From contig NC_133161.1 in assembly GCF_040802235.1 (NCBI RefSeq), forward strand, positions 106,471,001 through 106,535,000: a stretch of 64,000 nucleotides of DNA, read 5' to 3'. The notes beneath the pieces were generated by a model. It was not told the origin of the DNA. It saw nothing but the letters and a program-made list of their open reading frames with translations, and did not search any database. The DNA is from Manis javanica (lineage: Eukaryota > Chordata > Mammalia > Pholidota > Manidae). Below, in pieces: positions 33,431 through 45,930 of the stretch. Position numbers and translations under genes: made by a program. Position 1 is the stretch's first letter; each line of letters begins with the position of its first letter.

Positions 33431-36400
33431 GGCTTTTCGACATGTAGGTGCCAGGAACTTTTCTTGCTGTACAGCAGAAACTATTTTCCAACACTGGGGT
33501 GGCATGTCTCAAAAATTCTCCTTATTCCTCCTTGGAGACACCACTGGTTTTAGCTGTTGATACCTTCTGATTACTTTTAGTTGTAGTTGTGAATTGAAAG
33601 ATTAACATCAAGTAGTCCTCAAACTTTCTGTTATATTACTTGTACTTAAGGCTCCTCACAGTTTTTGCATATTCCTTAGTTTTATTCCTTTTCCACTTTT
33701 CTCTTGTTCTGAAGTATTTTTTTTTTAGAGTTGTCTCTTATGTATGTGCTATAGTTGCCCATTTCACTAAATATAGGGCAATGAATTTATGAGCCTCAAA
33801 AACATATACTTTTAGAAATTAGAAGTATGACTTTTTAAAGTTGTATCATAAACTTCTGCAAACTTGGCAGGCCTATAAATACTTGGAGAAAAAAATGAGG
33901 GGAGAAAGCAACTTGGCATAGCAGTTGGGTCAGTACAAGTGCTGATGGTGAAGTGGGGTAACTCACAGATCTGTAGAGAGTCATTTCTGTGATTTAAATG
34001 AAGCATTAGGGTGTGTAAACAACTCTTGTGAAATGAGACAAATCAGTGGGGTATTCCAGGATTGTTCATTTCCTACCTCAGACCCTTTTAGGAAGCCATT
34101 CTTGCTAGGACTTTATTTGGAAGCATTGACTTTACAGAAATCAAAATTATTCACTTTGAGGAGCTTTGGCAGTTGAATGAAGGAAATGTGGAATGTGGCA
34201 GTTTGAAGATACCTCACTGATGGTGATATACCTTTTCCAAAAGACATTTCAAAATACAGTGTTCATTTTCCTCCATTGAAAGAAAGAACTTTATTGTTAT
34301 TGTTTATTCCGAACATAGCAGAAATTTTTCAGTACTTCAGAAGAAATTCCCCAAAAGCATGTTTATATTTCATGATTATAAGGTGAGATAAGAAAAAGTC
34401 TTGTATGAAAGCTGAGTAATTGATCTTCAGTAGCCATCGGCATACTGCAGATTCAGAGAATAGCAGTAAGAGGGCACATTAATTTCTTTGAGCCTGAGAT
34501 GATGCAGCTCTTGTTGGATAAGTAAACTTCCAGTGAACGGCCAGCCAGTGTATTGATTTCAGTGTGGCTTCAGTGATTTGGCCTTGAAGTCTTGCAAAAG
34601 TTACTTGGGCAAAGGTTGTGCCATTTCACCTTCAGTCAACAAAAGTCTGCTCAGCCAGGGCAGAACAGAAAGTAGAGCAATTTGATGAACTAGAACAATG
34701 TAAGAATCAGACAAGTTGCTCTTTTTTTCACTTCACTTTTGGGCTCTGTAGACTTTCTTGTTTAAGTTCAAAGTTAGTGATGTGCCTGGTTTAGGGGAGA
34801 GCCATTGAATGAGAGAAGCTCCATACGGCTGGAAGATGTGGGTATTTATCTGAATTTATCTTACCTTGTGACAGATTGTTCTTAAAGTCTTGGCTAGAGA
34901 AGCTAGGCTTTTGGGTTGTTGGACAATGGCCACTAAATATTCATACTATTACCCAGTAGGAAAAACACAGCTTTAAACTGTAGCCAGGGAAATAAGTAGT
35001 CTGAACCACATAGCCAATGAAAATGGGGTCTCCAAGGGAGAATTGACATTCTTCTCTTGCACATTTTGGGTTTTTTTCCCTGTCCTCCTTGGACTTCATT
35101 TGGGAAGACATGGGACTTTTATTCTCCTGTAGGCTTGCATCCTTTCCTCTAGGTGGTAAGGAAGAGGTGGAGCCGGGCGGTAGCCACAGGCGAAGTTCTG
35201 TGGTGGTGAGCACAGGAATGCTGGACGACATTTGTAGTCTAGCAGAAGTTTTACAGGCTGGGTGACTTCTGAGCACTGTTTACAAGGTTGGTGTTTAGTT
35301 GAGAGTCACTGGGTATCACAGAGTGTAGTCATAACAGTAGTCTTGACCTCATGGTCCTCACGTGTCCTGCTCACAAGCGCTGCCAAGCCAAAAAAGGCCT
35401 AGGCTGAACTTGAGAGTGGTTTTAAAAGTAACAGATAATAATTAATTAATACTCAGTGATTTTTGAAATGAACCATCAAACATGCCAACTCAGTTGCATC
35501 ATCTCAGAGTTGGAGAGACAGTGATGAAACTATTAATCCACATCTGCTGAAGCAGCTCAGCAGAGCAGGGCCGGGGTCCCCGCACCAGGCAGGGAAGATG
35601 TGCATCTGCAGGTGGATTTCCCTTCAAGGAGGGTTTGGTTCAGGGAACTTTCATTCTCTCTTCACCGGCACACGTTTCTTTTGAGTCTGCAGATGGGCTG
35701 TGAGCAGAACCTTGGTTCTTGCCCTCTGGGGGGAATGTGCATCATAGTGTGAGTGACCAGAATGCGTTTACAGCTGGCACATGCTGACTCAAGCTGCGTG
35801 GCTACTTGCTGTCCTGCTGTCTGAACAGTAGCATTTCTGTCCATCTTTTTGGCTATGCTGAGCTCTGTTGTCAGAATTTTACAACAGGTGCTTCTGGTCA
35901 CTAATCAACTGTTAGTTGGAGTAGAATTAATTCTCCTGAAGAATCTCTGCCCACTGGTGTTTTTTCTGGCTATAAAGTGGAATGTACATGTCATTTATTG
36001 AAAATGGGGAAAATGTTCAGGTGTTTCTTGACTCAAAGAGGGAAAGAGGACACTTCCTCTTCCAGGAATCATCTGTGTTTATGGGGTGAAGATGACTCAC
36101 CAAGCTAGAGGTCAAAAGCCAATTGTTCAGGCCAATTTTTCTGGGAATAACTCTACTCTCAGAGGCCATAGCAGGTAGATGTTTGCTGGTTCTAAGTGTG
36201 TCCATAATCATCATGTCTCTGGATAGGCTTCTAAATTGAACATTAGTATAAAGGCTAAATAATGAATAGACCAGTGATTCTAGGACGAGTCATCACTACC
36301 ATTTGATGGATGACTGTTGTTCTGGAAAAGGCACTACTAACTTTATTGCTAGTATTTATTTGACATTAAAATTTTTACAGGTAGGAAGAATAAAACATGT

Positions 36401-36584
36401 ACATGGGACTAAAACAAATCTACAAAAGAGTGAATGCACCCTACTGTCCTTAGACCTGCCAGGTGGTGCTCCCACAGCTGCCCCTGCTCCATGTGCATGT
36501 GCTGGTGTGGGGCCATGCCTGGGGCCCCATCTGTGGCCCCAGGCTCCAGCCGGGCTGTGGGTCGCATTGGCCAAGTGGAGTGAC
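33431..36584. other. Intron 1, no feature recognised
   Basis: About 3 kb with no repeat I can name and no supported coding frame. The minus frames at 34,941-35,276 and 35,662-35,901 are isolated. 36,440-36,570 is locally GC-rich. Confidence 0.5.
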
Positions 36585-36708
36585 GGTCGTGAGTCCTGGT
36601 TTCCTCATCTCTAAAATGAAGATAATGACAGTAGTCACCTCATGGGCTGGAGAGAGGACAGAGCACGGTACATGCTCCCGGAGCACATTCCAGAAGCGCT
36701 GATATTAT
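36585..36708 (+). repeat. MIR, sense
   Basis: 'ctggtttcctcatctctaaa' with 'atgaagataatgacagtagt' and 'cacctcatgggctggagaga' matches the MIR 3' half. Confidence 0.85.
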
Positions 36709-36820
36709 CACTGATGACATGCACTGTGACCTCTAACCCTCACCACCACCTTTCTGATCCCTGTCGTAGGTGAGGAACCTGGGGTTTATCAAGGTCACAT
36801 CACCAGCTGCCTAGGAAAGC
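36709..36820 (-). repeat. MIR-like, antisense
   Basis: 'gatccctgtcgtaggtgagg' with 'aacctggggtttatcaaggt' and 'cacatcaccagctgcc' resembles the MIR complement. It lies directly beside an oppositely oriented copy. Confidence 0.55.
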
Positions 36821-38284
36821 AGTGGCCCCTGCCTAGGACACCTGTGCCCTTAGCCGCTGCCCACTTCTTCCCCAGACGTTCACCCTGTGCTTGGAGTCCT
36901 CGAGAGGCCATAGGACTCAGGCAGGGGCAGGCTCAGCTCCCCTTGCCCCATCACAGGACTCCCAGAGCACAACCAGCTAACCCCCTCCTTCGGTCCTGGG
37001 GAAACCTTCCTTTCCCTAAAGACCCTTGTTCTTTCCTGCATAGCTCTGGGACAGTCCTCTAAAAGTTCTTTGTTTCATTGTCCAACCTGATGAGTTACTC
37101 CTTTGCTGTTTTCACATTAAGACTTTTGTTGTGACTACTGGGAAGGCCCCATTTCTCCTGTGTTTTCTCCTCATCCCTTTACCCCTTCCATCACTGAAGC
37201 GCACATGGCAGTGATGGCTGCCCACATTTCCCCAGGCCAGCCTGCAGGCCTTCCTGGTCCCCTACACACCTGGACTGCCCCGCAAGGAGGGAGACGGACA
37301 CTCTGCCTGGAGCCTTGGCCCTTTCAGCAATACTGAGCTTCCTACAGAGAGGAAAGAATGGATCTGTGTTCTCCTTCTCATTATTATTTTGTCTGAAACT
37401 CATTGAGCTGTTTGAAGTGGTGCTTGTGTGGGCTTGTGGTGGGCTGGGGGCCACTGCACGCCTCTGCAGCCCTGCCTCAGCCCTTCTCACCCAGTTTTTA
37501 AGGAGTAGGCCCGCAGGTTTGTGTGGGCGCGAGACGATGTACCACCATTGCCCTCTAGTTCGCAAGGTAACAGACTAGTCGTGGACCAGCATGTGCTGGA
37601 AACTTGCTGTTTCCTACCAGCAGCATATGAAAGTTATTTTTAAAGTTGTTTTAAATCTGTGAGTAAAAATAAACTGTTTTTGCTGCAAGGCACACCAAAA
37701 ATGGAAAAGCTAATGGTTCGAAGATGATCATTTATCTCACAAGGCACTGCTTTAAACAGCAGGAGGATCTGTGAGATACTGGATTCACAAACTGGCTGAG
37801 GGGTCTAGCCTCTGTGCCAGTGTTTGCCCCGCGTGAGCCTTTTGGAGCCCAAGTGCACAGCCGGAGGGACATGATGTGCGTGAGCCATCCTTTTGGAAAC
37901 CTGGGGGACGCACAGGGAAGCAACTCTTGCTTCTGGCAAGTGAGGCTTTGGGAGGCAAACATTTATTTTCCTTGAACATTAACTTTATGGTTAGCATTTT
38001 ATTAAATGTTTAAAAGGAGAAAAACACGTGGTTAGGAAGGAAAGATTAAGTCAGTTAAATATATAGCATGTCCCCAGGTAATGTTGTTAAGCATTAAGTT
38101 CTTCACCTTCAAAGCACATTTGAAGTGGGTGTGTTTGAACACAGTATTTTGATCGTACTTCTTCTTAGTCTTGTTTTTTCTTAATAGAGAAGATGACTTT
38201 GAGTGTTGCAGTTCTTGAAAAATCATACTAAAAACAAAACACTGACCATGTTATATGAATAATACTTTGCTGCAATAGCAAAGC
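36821..38284. other. Intron 1, nothing identified
   Basis: Overlapping small frames around 37,190-37,580 on both strands are mutual shadows. No exon or RNA gene supported. Confidence 0.5.
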
Positions 38285-38565
38285 CTTTCATGGCTAACTT
38301 TTTCTTTTTAAAGAATTACAGATTCACAGGAAGTCACAGAATAGGCACAGGAGGTCCTGTGCACCTGCTCCCTCAGCACCCCCAACAAGGAAACATCTTA
38401 GGAGCAAAGTTTTAAATACTGGCACACTGGTGACACCATGTTTCTTCATTGGGATGCTGGTTACATAGACATGTTCATTTGGTGAAAAATCCATACAGCT
38501 GCCCGTCTCTGACTGGTGTACTTTTCCACATGTATGTTATACTGCAGTAAAAGTTCCTCAGTACA
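38285..38565. repeat. Old LINE-1 3' fragments
   Basis: 'gaattacagattcacaggaa' with 'gtcacagaataggcac' resembles an antisense L1M 3' end. 'tgtatgttatactgcagtaa' at 38,531 resembles a sense L1 3'UTR. Probably two abutting relics. Confidence 0.5.
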
Positions 38566-39760
38566 GAAGAGGAAAACCTACAGAGAAAACTGATTTGTTA
38601 GAAAATTCAGCATCTCAAAGAAGCTAAAAGTCAAGGCAATGCATCTACTCTTTCTTTTGGTAGAAATAGCAAAAGGGATCTTTTCAACTAAAAGTTAAGA
38701 CTGACTGGTACCTTAATTTACTTGAAGTTAATTACAAACTATTTTCAAAATAGAGTTGGAGAAGGGTAGCCACAAAGCGGCATGCTCCTCCTCCTTTACA
38801 TGGATATAACCCCCTGTAGGGAAAGCCCCATTTAACAGGTGTTAAGCTAACTGCAGGGTCCTAACCGCAGACGACTCCAGCACTGGGGCAACCAGAGCCG
38901 CCTTCTCTGTTACTCCCAGTGCCAGGCTCTCATGGGGCCGTACTGGGGTGGATACTGGAAAAAGGAGAGAAAATAATCCCATGTAAAGGAAAGCTCCCAG
39001 TTCACACAGCAAATGTATGTGCTATGCACCCACACCCAGAGGCCCTTGTGGAAGTTTCCAGAGCCTGCCAGCTCCATGCATTCTGAGCCCAGATTCTTAC
39101 ACTGTTATAGGCACAGCCATAAACTATGTTTGTAATACAGCTGGGGCAGTTTATTTTAGTAGGTGGTGTGTATAGTTTAGCAGAATTGTATATGTATGTT
39201 TCATTTTCATTTGCCAGTGCCCCTCAACTCAGCAGGCATGCATTAAATGCTTGCTGCTTACTGTGTTGTGTGTCAGCGAGCTGCTGGGTATTGAGTGCTG
39301 GGTGCTGGGTGACGCAGACAGAAAGTGGGCTGTCTGCCTGTAAGGAGCCTGTAGTCCAGAACCCCATTCATTCCATTTCTTTCCTGAATGTGCTTTGTGA
39401 ATCCTTCAAAACTGAACTGATGGTCACAGGAAGCCAGAGTGGTTCACTAATGCACGTATGGACGTTAAGATAGTACTTCACAGCTTCCCCAGAGCCTTTG
39501 ACACACTATTGCATTTGATTCATCATGTGAGAACAGCCTCATTTCCCTTTGCAATCTCGTGAGCAGGGCGATGTGGTAGATAGCGGCCTGTGCTCATGGA
39601 CCAACTGAGTTAGTTCTGAAAGTCCGTGGGCTCTTCACATTTCCAAGTTGACCTCTGCCATTGTTTAGCATACACTTGATGTAGGAGATATAATTCCAAT
39701 AATTTGGAAAGGCAGCTAGTCAGCGCAGATCAACTTTCTCCCGGAAAGATTCTGACTTTT
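38566..39760. other. Intron 1, nothing firm
   Basis: 39,228-39,365 has the 'gtgctgggtgctgggtgacg' and 'aaggagcctgtagtccagaa' wording of a common old repeat that I cannot name. Otherwise unassigned. Confidence 0.45.
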
Positions 39761-39778
39761 TTTTTCGGATCCGAAAAA
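39761..39778. repeat. Perfect 18-bp palindrome
   Basis: TTTTTCGGATCCGAAAAA reads the same on both strands and contains a BamHI-type GGATCC core flanked by CpG. It sits about 70 bases left of the intronic CpG-rich patch. Confidence 0.95.
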
Positions 39779-39829
39779 TTGTTAATACTTCCTCAAAGGA
39801 GCTCTCTGAGTTCTGAATGCCGCCACTAC

Positions 39830-40430
39830 AACGGGTATTTGACACGTGGACGGGCAGAGGGGCGGCGAGGGCTACATGCAGGGCCGGGCACCTCCCCCAG
39901 AGTATTTCAGTGCCGAGCGAGAGCACTGCGCTCTCCTGCCTCCATGCAGCAGCCGGAGCACCCGCAGGGTGGGCGAAAGGGACGCCTGGGGGCCAGGGGA
40001 GGAGAACACGGGGCCCTGGTGTCGCTCGTAAAGGAGCACGAAGGCAAGGTGAGAACCTGGCAGTTGGCCTGCTGCACCGGTGCTCCCTGGAAGGCGTGTA
40101 CACAGGGAGACACCTGTCCCCACTTGAAGGCAGAGACCACTAAGTTGAGTGGGAGGACAGGTGGTGGTGTGCGAGCGGTGAGTGGAGGAAGCAAGCCCCG
40201 CCTGGAGCACGTGACCCCGCCCCCACACCGCGGTCCTAAAAGGAGACGTGGGGACCGAAGACACCGCGGGCTGCGAGCACTGCTGCCTGCCCTGTCAGGC
40301 CGGCGAAGCCTGTCCGCGCTGTTGCCCGCCTACCACGTGGCGTGGCCTGTGCTGGCTTCGGAGAGCCAGCTTGCGCGCAGTGTCCCCCACGGAGGCTGTT
40401 AAATAGTGGCGGAGCGATTATGAAGCTGCT
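39830..40430. promoter_or_regulatory. CpG-rich patch within EGFR intron 1 with E-boxes and GC box
   Basis: A second dense CpG cluster about 15.9 kb downstream of exon 1, with AT-rich DNA on both sides. It holds three CACGTG E-boxes (39,843-39,848; 40,208-40,213; 40,334-40,339), the second next to a GC box 'gaccccgcccccac'. Donor-like sites occur at 40,048/40,049 (AAG|GTGAGA) and 40,177/40,178 (GTGAGT). Frames from the nearest ATGs (39,876 and 39,944) would not enter EGFR exon 2 in phase. An intronic enhancer or alternative noncoding promoter is the simplest reading, inferred from composition. The 232-codon frame over it starts at a TTG and is not supported as a gene. Confidence 0.5.
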
Positions 40431-42884
40431 CCGAGGGAGGGCCTGAGAGCTTTATATGGTTTTTTAAATTTGCTTACTGTTTTTGAGGATAATCTAAATT
40501 CTTTTAAACTTAGGTACAGACTGAGCCATTTTTTACCAGTAAGTCATAATTGGCATGTACATGTGCATGGTAAGCCCCCCTTACAATGACATTAAACAGC
40601 CACTTGTATCAGAAAGAAATTCAGAGCAGAGAAGGAAAGCGGTTGCCTTTGGCAGGCCCACATACTTTCCTTCCGTTTCCGAGGTCGTGCAGGCCTGCCT
40701 GGCCCCTTGTCTGCTACCTGAACACAGGTGCCTCAAATATTCCTCTCCGTTTTCTGGTTGTTTATAGCAGGAGGGCAGGCATGGGACCAGTTACTTGGTA
40801 GTGGCCAGAAGCAGCAGTGTGTGGCTGGCTGAGGTTTTTATGACTTAACAAGTTAGTTGCACAGCAGTGCTTCTCCAGTCAAGGTCTGCGGGAACTGTGT
40901 TCCAGTAGAAAGGGCCCGTGCACCACTAAGTTGGCACCATGAAGTCGGAGACATCACCATGGGAGTGTGTATGTCCTGGATGTAATGGAGCTCAGAGAAA
41001 CGAAGACTTGGGCTGTCTTATCCAACACGCTGCGTTAGGGGCATGGTCATTAAATGGCTGGTTGACACTTGGGTAGTAAAAATGAACTCAGGATCAGAAG
41101 TTCTGTTGTACATGTCACACCTTAAGGGGAACCTAGAAAACAGGAGCAGTAGAAATGGTGAAACGTGTGAAACTGGTTGAAACAAGTGTGGATGTTTGAC
41201 AAGAAGAACAGAAATTTTGAGGGGATGTATCTGCCTCTGGCAGGGAAGGGGCACAGGGGTAAGAAAAGGCAGAAGGTATGTGGAGGCAGCAGTCATTTCA
41301 GCTCACATCAGAGAGGAATGTGCTCTGCTGAGAGAGAGCCCCTCCATCTCTGGAGGTGTTTGGGGACCAAGCAGTCACTTGCAGGGTTACTGTTGAGGTG
41401 TGAGCCCATTTATAGTGACAGTGAGAACAGACGGTCTGAGTGCACATGAGTCTATAAGTACCCAAGAAATAAACATCCTGTTTCTTTTCATATTCTCTGT
41501 GCTGTCACAGTGTGGTTGCCAAGGAAGCAGTGCGTGAACTATGACCCCTGCACAGTTCTGCGAACTGCTCCTGAGCTTGGGGGGAGAAGGAGCCCAGGGC
41601 TAGGCGGGCCCTTGTGATCTCACTCTGACCAACACCTTTCTCTTCCTTAGACCAACCAGTTAATAAGCTCTGACACATGACTGTCCTCTTAACTTATCAC
41701 TGATGGTGAGGCAGAAATTCAGAGTTCCCAGAATGTGTCATAGTTTGTCAGCAAATATTTCTAAACAAGTTTCTGTGTGGGTTAGAGTCAGGGTCTTGTT
41801 CCAACAAGGAAAGTGGCTCCTCAGAAAGTTTTATTGCAGGTACCTGAGTTTCCTGCCTTAAGCTTGGAATCTGGCCATCTGGAGGTCAGAAGAATTATTT
41901 TCTTCCCCAGAAATATATAAAAAGTGGATTACACCTCTGTAGCTATATTGCCTATAAACTTTCTGTAGAACAGCTGTATATATATATTCTGTCTTTCTTC
42001 AAAGAACTATTAATCCTGAGACCCACAGCTAAAGTCAAGTTGAATTCAGAGATACTTATGAAAAAGGTGGGCTTATAAGATCTGCATAATTCTAAAAGTC
42101 CTCTGTTTGACATAATTGGACAGTTTTTTCCATTGGAGAGAAGGTTTGGTAAATACAAATGGGTGCATTAGACCTTTGCAATTTATTTTACCCATAGCTA
42201 TTTTTAGTGCATGCAGAACTGGTTTGAAATACTACAGAGTAATATTTAATAGTGCCTTCCTTTACTCTGCATTTTGTCATGGGTGACTAAGTAACCAAAG
42301 AGAGACTGTTTTTGTTTTTCAGTGTCTACTTATAAAACATGTTATTGAACTACTGTGTTTTGGGACAGCATGCTTTTTCCCAGAAAATCTCAGGTTAACA
42401 TTAAGTAGGCACTGGATGTTTATCTTTTCTTGTTTGTAGGACCATGAGAAACTCGGTAACCCTTGTATATACTTGACGTTATTAACTAGGTGAGAGGTCA
42501 TTGGAATATTTAGAATTCCACTGTAAACTTCAGATTATCAGGTGAAGCCTCTATCTATATCAGAAAATCTCTGTTATTCATCTAGGAATAAAAGTGGTCA
42601 TGTGAGAAAGAATGCATGTATTTCTGCTGGGAAATCTACATCCAGTGACAGAAACCCAGGCAACTTTGTGTCTTTTCTGGAGTCATAGGAAAAGCACTTC
42701 TGTTCACAAGGGTGATGATGATAGGGTGTCCAGTTTGGGCCTCTTCTGTGATAGATGTAACTGCACACATGGTGGCAGGGTCGCTGATGAGGGGTAGAAG
42801 TTACATGTAAAAACATGGGTGAGCTGGAGGTCCTCTGCACATCCTTGGTGACAGCCTGAATGGCGTTATCATTATTCACGTTCT
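40431..42884. other. Intron 1, nothing identified
   Basis: Ordinary intronic sequence. Short frames at 40,555-40,801 and 41,018-41,449 are not coding. A (TA)n-like stretch lies near 41,976. Confidence 0.5.
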
Positions 42885-43015
42885 GCAGTAGCTGCCGTCT
42901 AGTCTGTAAGCTCCAGTGGGCAGGAGCTACCCAGTTCATCAAGCCTGTAACTCCCAGCACCATGCCCTGTACACAGTAGGCACTAAGTACCGACTGCATG
43001 CATTGAACATACCAA
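42885..43015 (+). repeat. L2 3' end
   Basis: 'gtctgtaagctccagtgggc', 'aactcccagcaccatgccct' and 'gtacacagtaggcactaagt' is a clear L2 3' terminus. Confidence 0.85.
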
Positions 43016-44574
43016 AGGATGGCTGCATTTCAGATAAACTGAAACCCTAAGACATCTTTATTCACTGACAAGCATGAACGTATTTAAAATGAAAGAGAAA
43101 AATAGTTTGACCCAGCAGATTACACTGTGATGTGCTCAATGCAATGGATTTTTCTCATTGACCTTCTTTATACTTGGTACATAGAAAAACAAGCATGTCT
43201 GAATGAGTCTTATAAGTGTCTTCTTATTTTACTTTCCAGAGAATTCATCTCTACAGGAAAGAACATATATTGATTTATAAGTATTTTTAAGGAATTATTA
43301 GTTGGATTAAAATTGTGTCATCAAGGAAAAGCATATCTTAACTTCCTGCAATCATGATGAAACCTCTTCTTGTAAAGGATCTAAAAATTATCTGTATCCA
43401 CCATTACCCAAACAACTCAGGGGGTATTGATTTGTTTCTTTTTTAAATTCAAATTAGTAGAAATTGAAAGGCAGCTCAGAATAGTATGTGATCTTCAGAG
43501 TCAACTTAGTAATTAAAAGAAAACTAATTATTTTTGCATGGAATATAATAAATTGATTTTCAGTGCATAACAGAAGGTCATAACCATAACAGCTCTTAAA
43601 TATTACATCAAAGAAAAGTTAGTTTGACTTTGATTTACTTTGGAAATAACCATTAACTCCAACCTCAAGAAACACTATGAACAAGCAGCTTGCTCCGCTC
43701 AGGTGTTGTAAAGTCAAGTAGCTAGTTGTTATGTACTGATGATAAGGCTCAGAAGTAACATCTTAACTGTCCATGTGTCAGGACCTGCCAAGTTGGCTAG
43801 TTGACACAGATGAGACCACAGGTGCTAAATGAGGGCTTATCGATTAAATAAAATTGAATTTCAAGGAAAGGGGAAGCAAAATTCACTTAATTCTCAGACT
43901 TGTCTTCCAAGTATCAGATGCTTTTTGGCATTCAGTGCAAGATTGCCCATTTTCCAGTTGTCCTTCCATGTGGCATGGATGTGGGTGAGCATTACCTTTA
44001 GAAGAGGGCTGTGTGTATATGAATGCAATTCACTGTATGTAAGTATATGAGGATGTTATGAAGATAGAAAAGTTGAACTGTCAACCACATGGTTTTAATC
44101 TTCAACCCAGAAAGCATAAAACAGAAATAATCAAAAGAAATATCTAAACAACATAATGACAGCAGGTCAAACTTTGCTGCCATTCATGCAACTGGAGAGG
44201 AGCAGTGGTCTTGACTTTGCAGGAGAAAGTTTAGCAAATGTCTCTTTCTCATTTTACCTCTGGAAATGTGAATTAGCCTTACAAGTCATTTTGCTGGGAT
44301 GTGAAAGCTGCCTGTGAACTGCCTTTTGCTCTTTTTCAAATAGACTATTTCATGTAATGTCAAATGCTATGCTAAACCAGCATCTTTTAGAAGTATAAGG
44401 CCCTCTATCACTATATATTCCACCTATTTCAGATCCAGGGTGTCTATCCTTCAAGCTGCCATTTAATGGCTGTCTCCTGTATGCAAGGTGTTAACCTCAA
44501 GGTTAGGATGTAAGATGTGGCCTAGGATTTGAGTTGCAATCAAGTTAACAGATTCAGGAATATGGAGGTCTAAC
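43016..44574. other. Intron 1, nothing identified
   Basis: AT-rich. No repeat or gene recognised. Confidence 0.5.
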
Positions 44575-44785
44575 CTGTGGTTCTCAACTGGGGACAGTTT
44601 TGCTCCCCCTTCCCCCAACTCCCACCAAGGGACATTTGGCAATGTCTGGAGCAATTTTTGGTTTTCACACTGGGCTGTGTTTGGCATCCAGTGGGTAGAG
44701 GTCAGGCCTCCCCCACACCCCCCAACTACAGAGAATAATCAGCCCGAACATTAATAGTGCTGAGGTTGTGGAACTGTGGGTTAGG
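44575..44785. mobile_element. MER20 hAT-Charlie DNA transposon
   Basis: 'gtggttctcaactggggaca', 'gggacatttggcaatgtctg', 'ttggcatccagtgggtagag' and 'taatagtgctgaggttgtgg' follow the MER20 consensus in order. MER20 copies are known to carry regulatory sites in some mammals. Nothing here shows that this one does. Confidence 0.9.
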
Positions 44786-45764
44786 CCAAGCCAACCACGT
44801 TCATCTCTCACCCATCTGCTTTAATATTATGAAAGAATACACCTGTGTTCTTTGTTCCTCCTGCTTGGGACTTAATTATGCCTTTGCCTGAGTCTTGTAT
44901 GTGCTCAGAAGTTCAACAGCCAGCATGGTGTCTGGCATTCCTAATATGCAGTCCAGCATTCCAGCCTCACCTGCAGTGGCTTGTCCAACCTGAACACTTC
45001 CCAGGAGAAGGCAAGTCATGCGAAGACACTTTGATTATAATCGCCCATAAACTTGCACAGAGAGGAACCACTGAGGCCCCGGAGTCAGAGATTGGCTCCT
45101 TCACTGCTATAGAAACAACATCAATTTAACATGAAACACGAGCTTTTCTTTTTCCTTCTTTGTTCCCCCTCCTGGCAGTGCAAGAACTCATTAGGTACAT
45201 CTTTCACCTTGCCACTCCCTCAGAGCAACAGGAAAGCCAGCTTGCTCTAGTCACGCTTTGCCGTGGAGAGAAAGCTGCTGCTCCATTCTGAAACACCCTT
45301 CTCTTGATAGCAGCCTGCCCAAGAGGGACATGTATTTAAGTTGGAATTACTCAAGTGCATGATAAATGTGTGCCTGTTTCTGCTTTACAGTACTCTAAAA
45401 GTTTGCTTCTGGTGTTAGGGTTTTAGATGACTACAGCTAGTGGCCTTGCTGGGGAAAGAAGCCTTCCGGCAGGCAGCACTCACCACTTCAGCGTTGGGGC
45501 CCTGACCCACCGGCTGCCTGAAGTCCTTGAAGGACTGAGAAGTCCCTGTGCCTTTGGCAGTGCCTGAAGGGAGTTACCAGAGTCCTGGAACAGAGCTACA
45601 CACCTGTGGGGTGTTTGCTTGGCATTTGCACAGGGCAGGTGACCAAGGGTCCTGCTGGAAAATTGGAGGCCAACCTGAAGAAAAAATCTTTGTAAGCTTG
45701 AGTTCGTTAACAATTGTTTCCCCCATAATTCATGTGTATCATAAAACAACGACTTGAACTTTAC
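44786..45764. other. Intron 1, nothing identified
   Basis: No supported gene. The frames at 44,845-45,129 and 45,480-45,791 lack any exon context. Confidence 0.5.
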
Positions 45765-45930
45765 AGTCACACCTATAATGGTGCCTGGCATACAACAGGT
45801 GCTCTATAAATATTTGCTGAGTTAGTGAACGAGTTCAGAACTAGATGGGATTCTGTTCAACTCCCTCCTTTAGTAGAAAAAGAAACTTGAGGCCCACAGA
45901 GGTTATACGATTGCCAAAGGAAAAAGGTTT
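45765..45930. repeat. L2/MIR 3' end plus antisense MIR-like piece
   Basis: 'atggtgcctggcatacaaca' with 'ggtgctctataaatatttgc' is the shared L2/MIR 3' end in sense. 'agaaacttgaggcccacaga' with 'ggttatacgattgccaaagg' is the complement of a MIR core. Confidence 0.75.

Noticed and set aside
39704..40402. 232-codon + frame over the intronic CpG patch
   Set aside because: It opens at a TTG. Its first internal ATG-led part (from 39,944) does not connect in phase to EGFR exon 2, and the product resembles nothing known.
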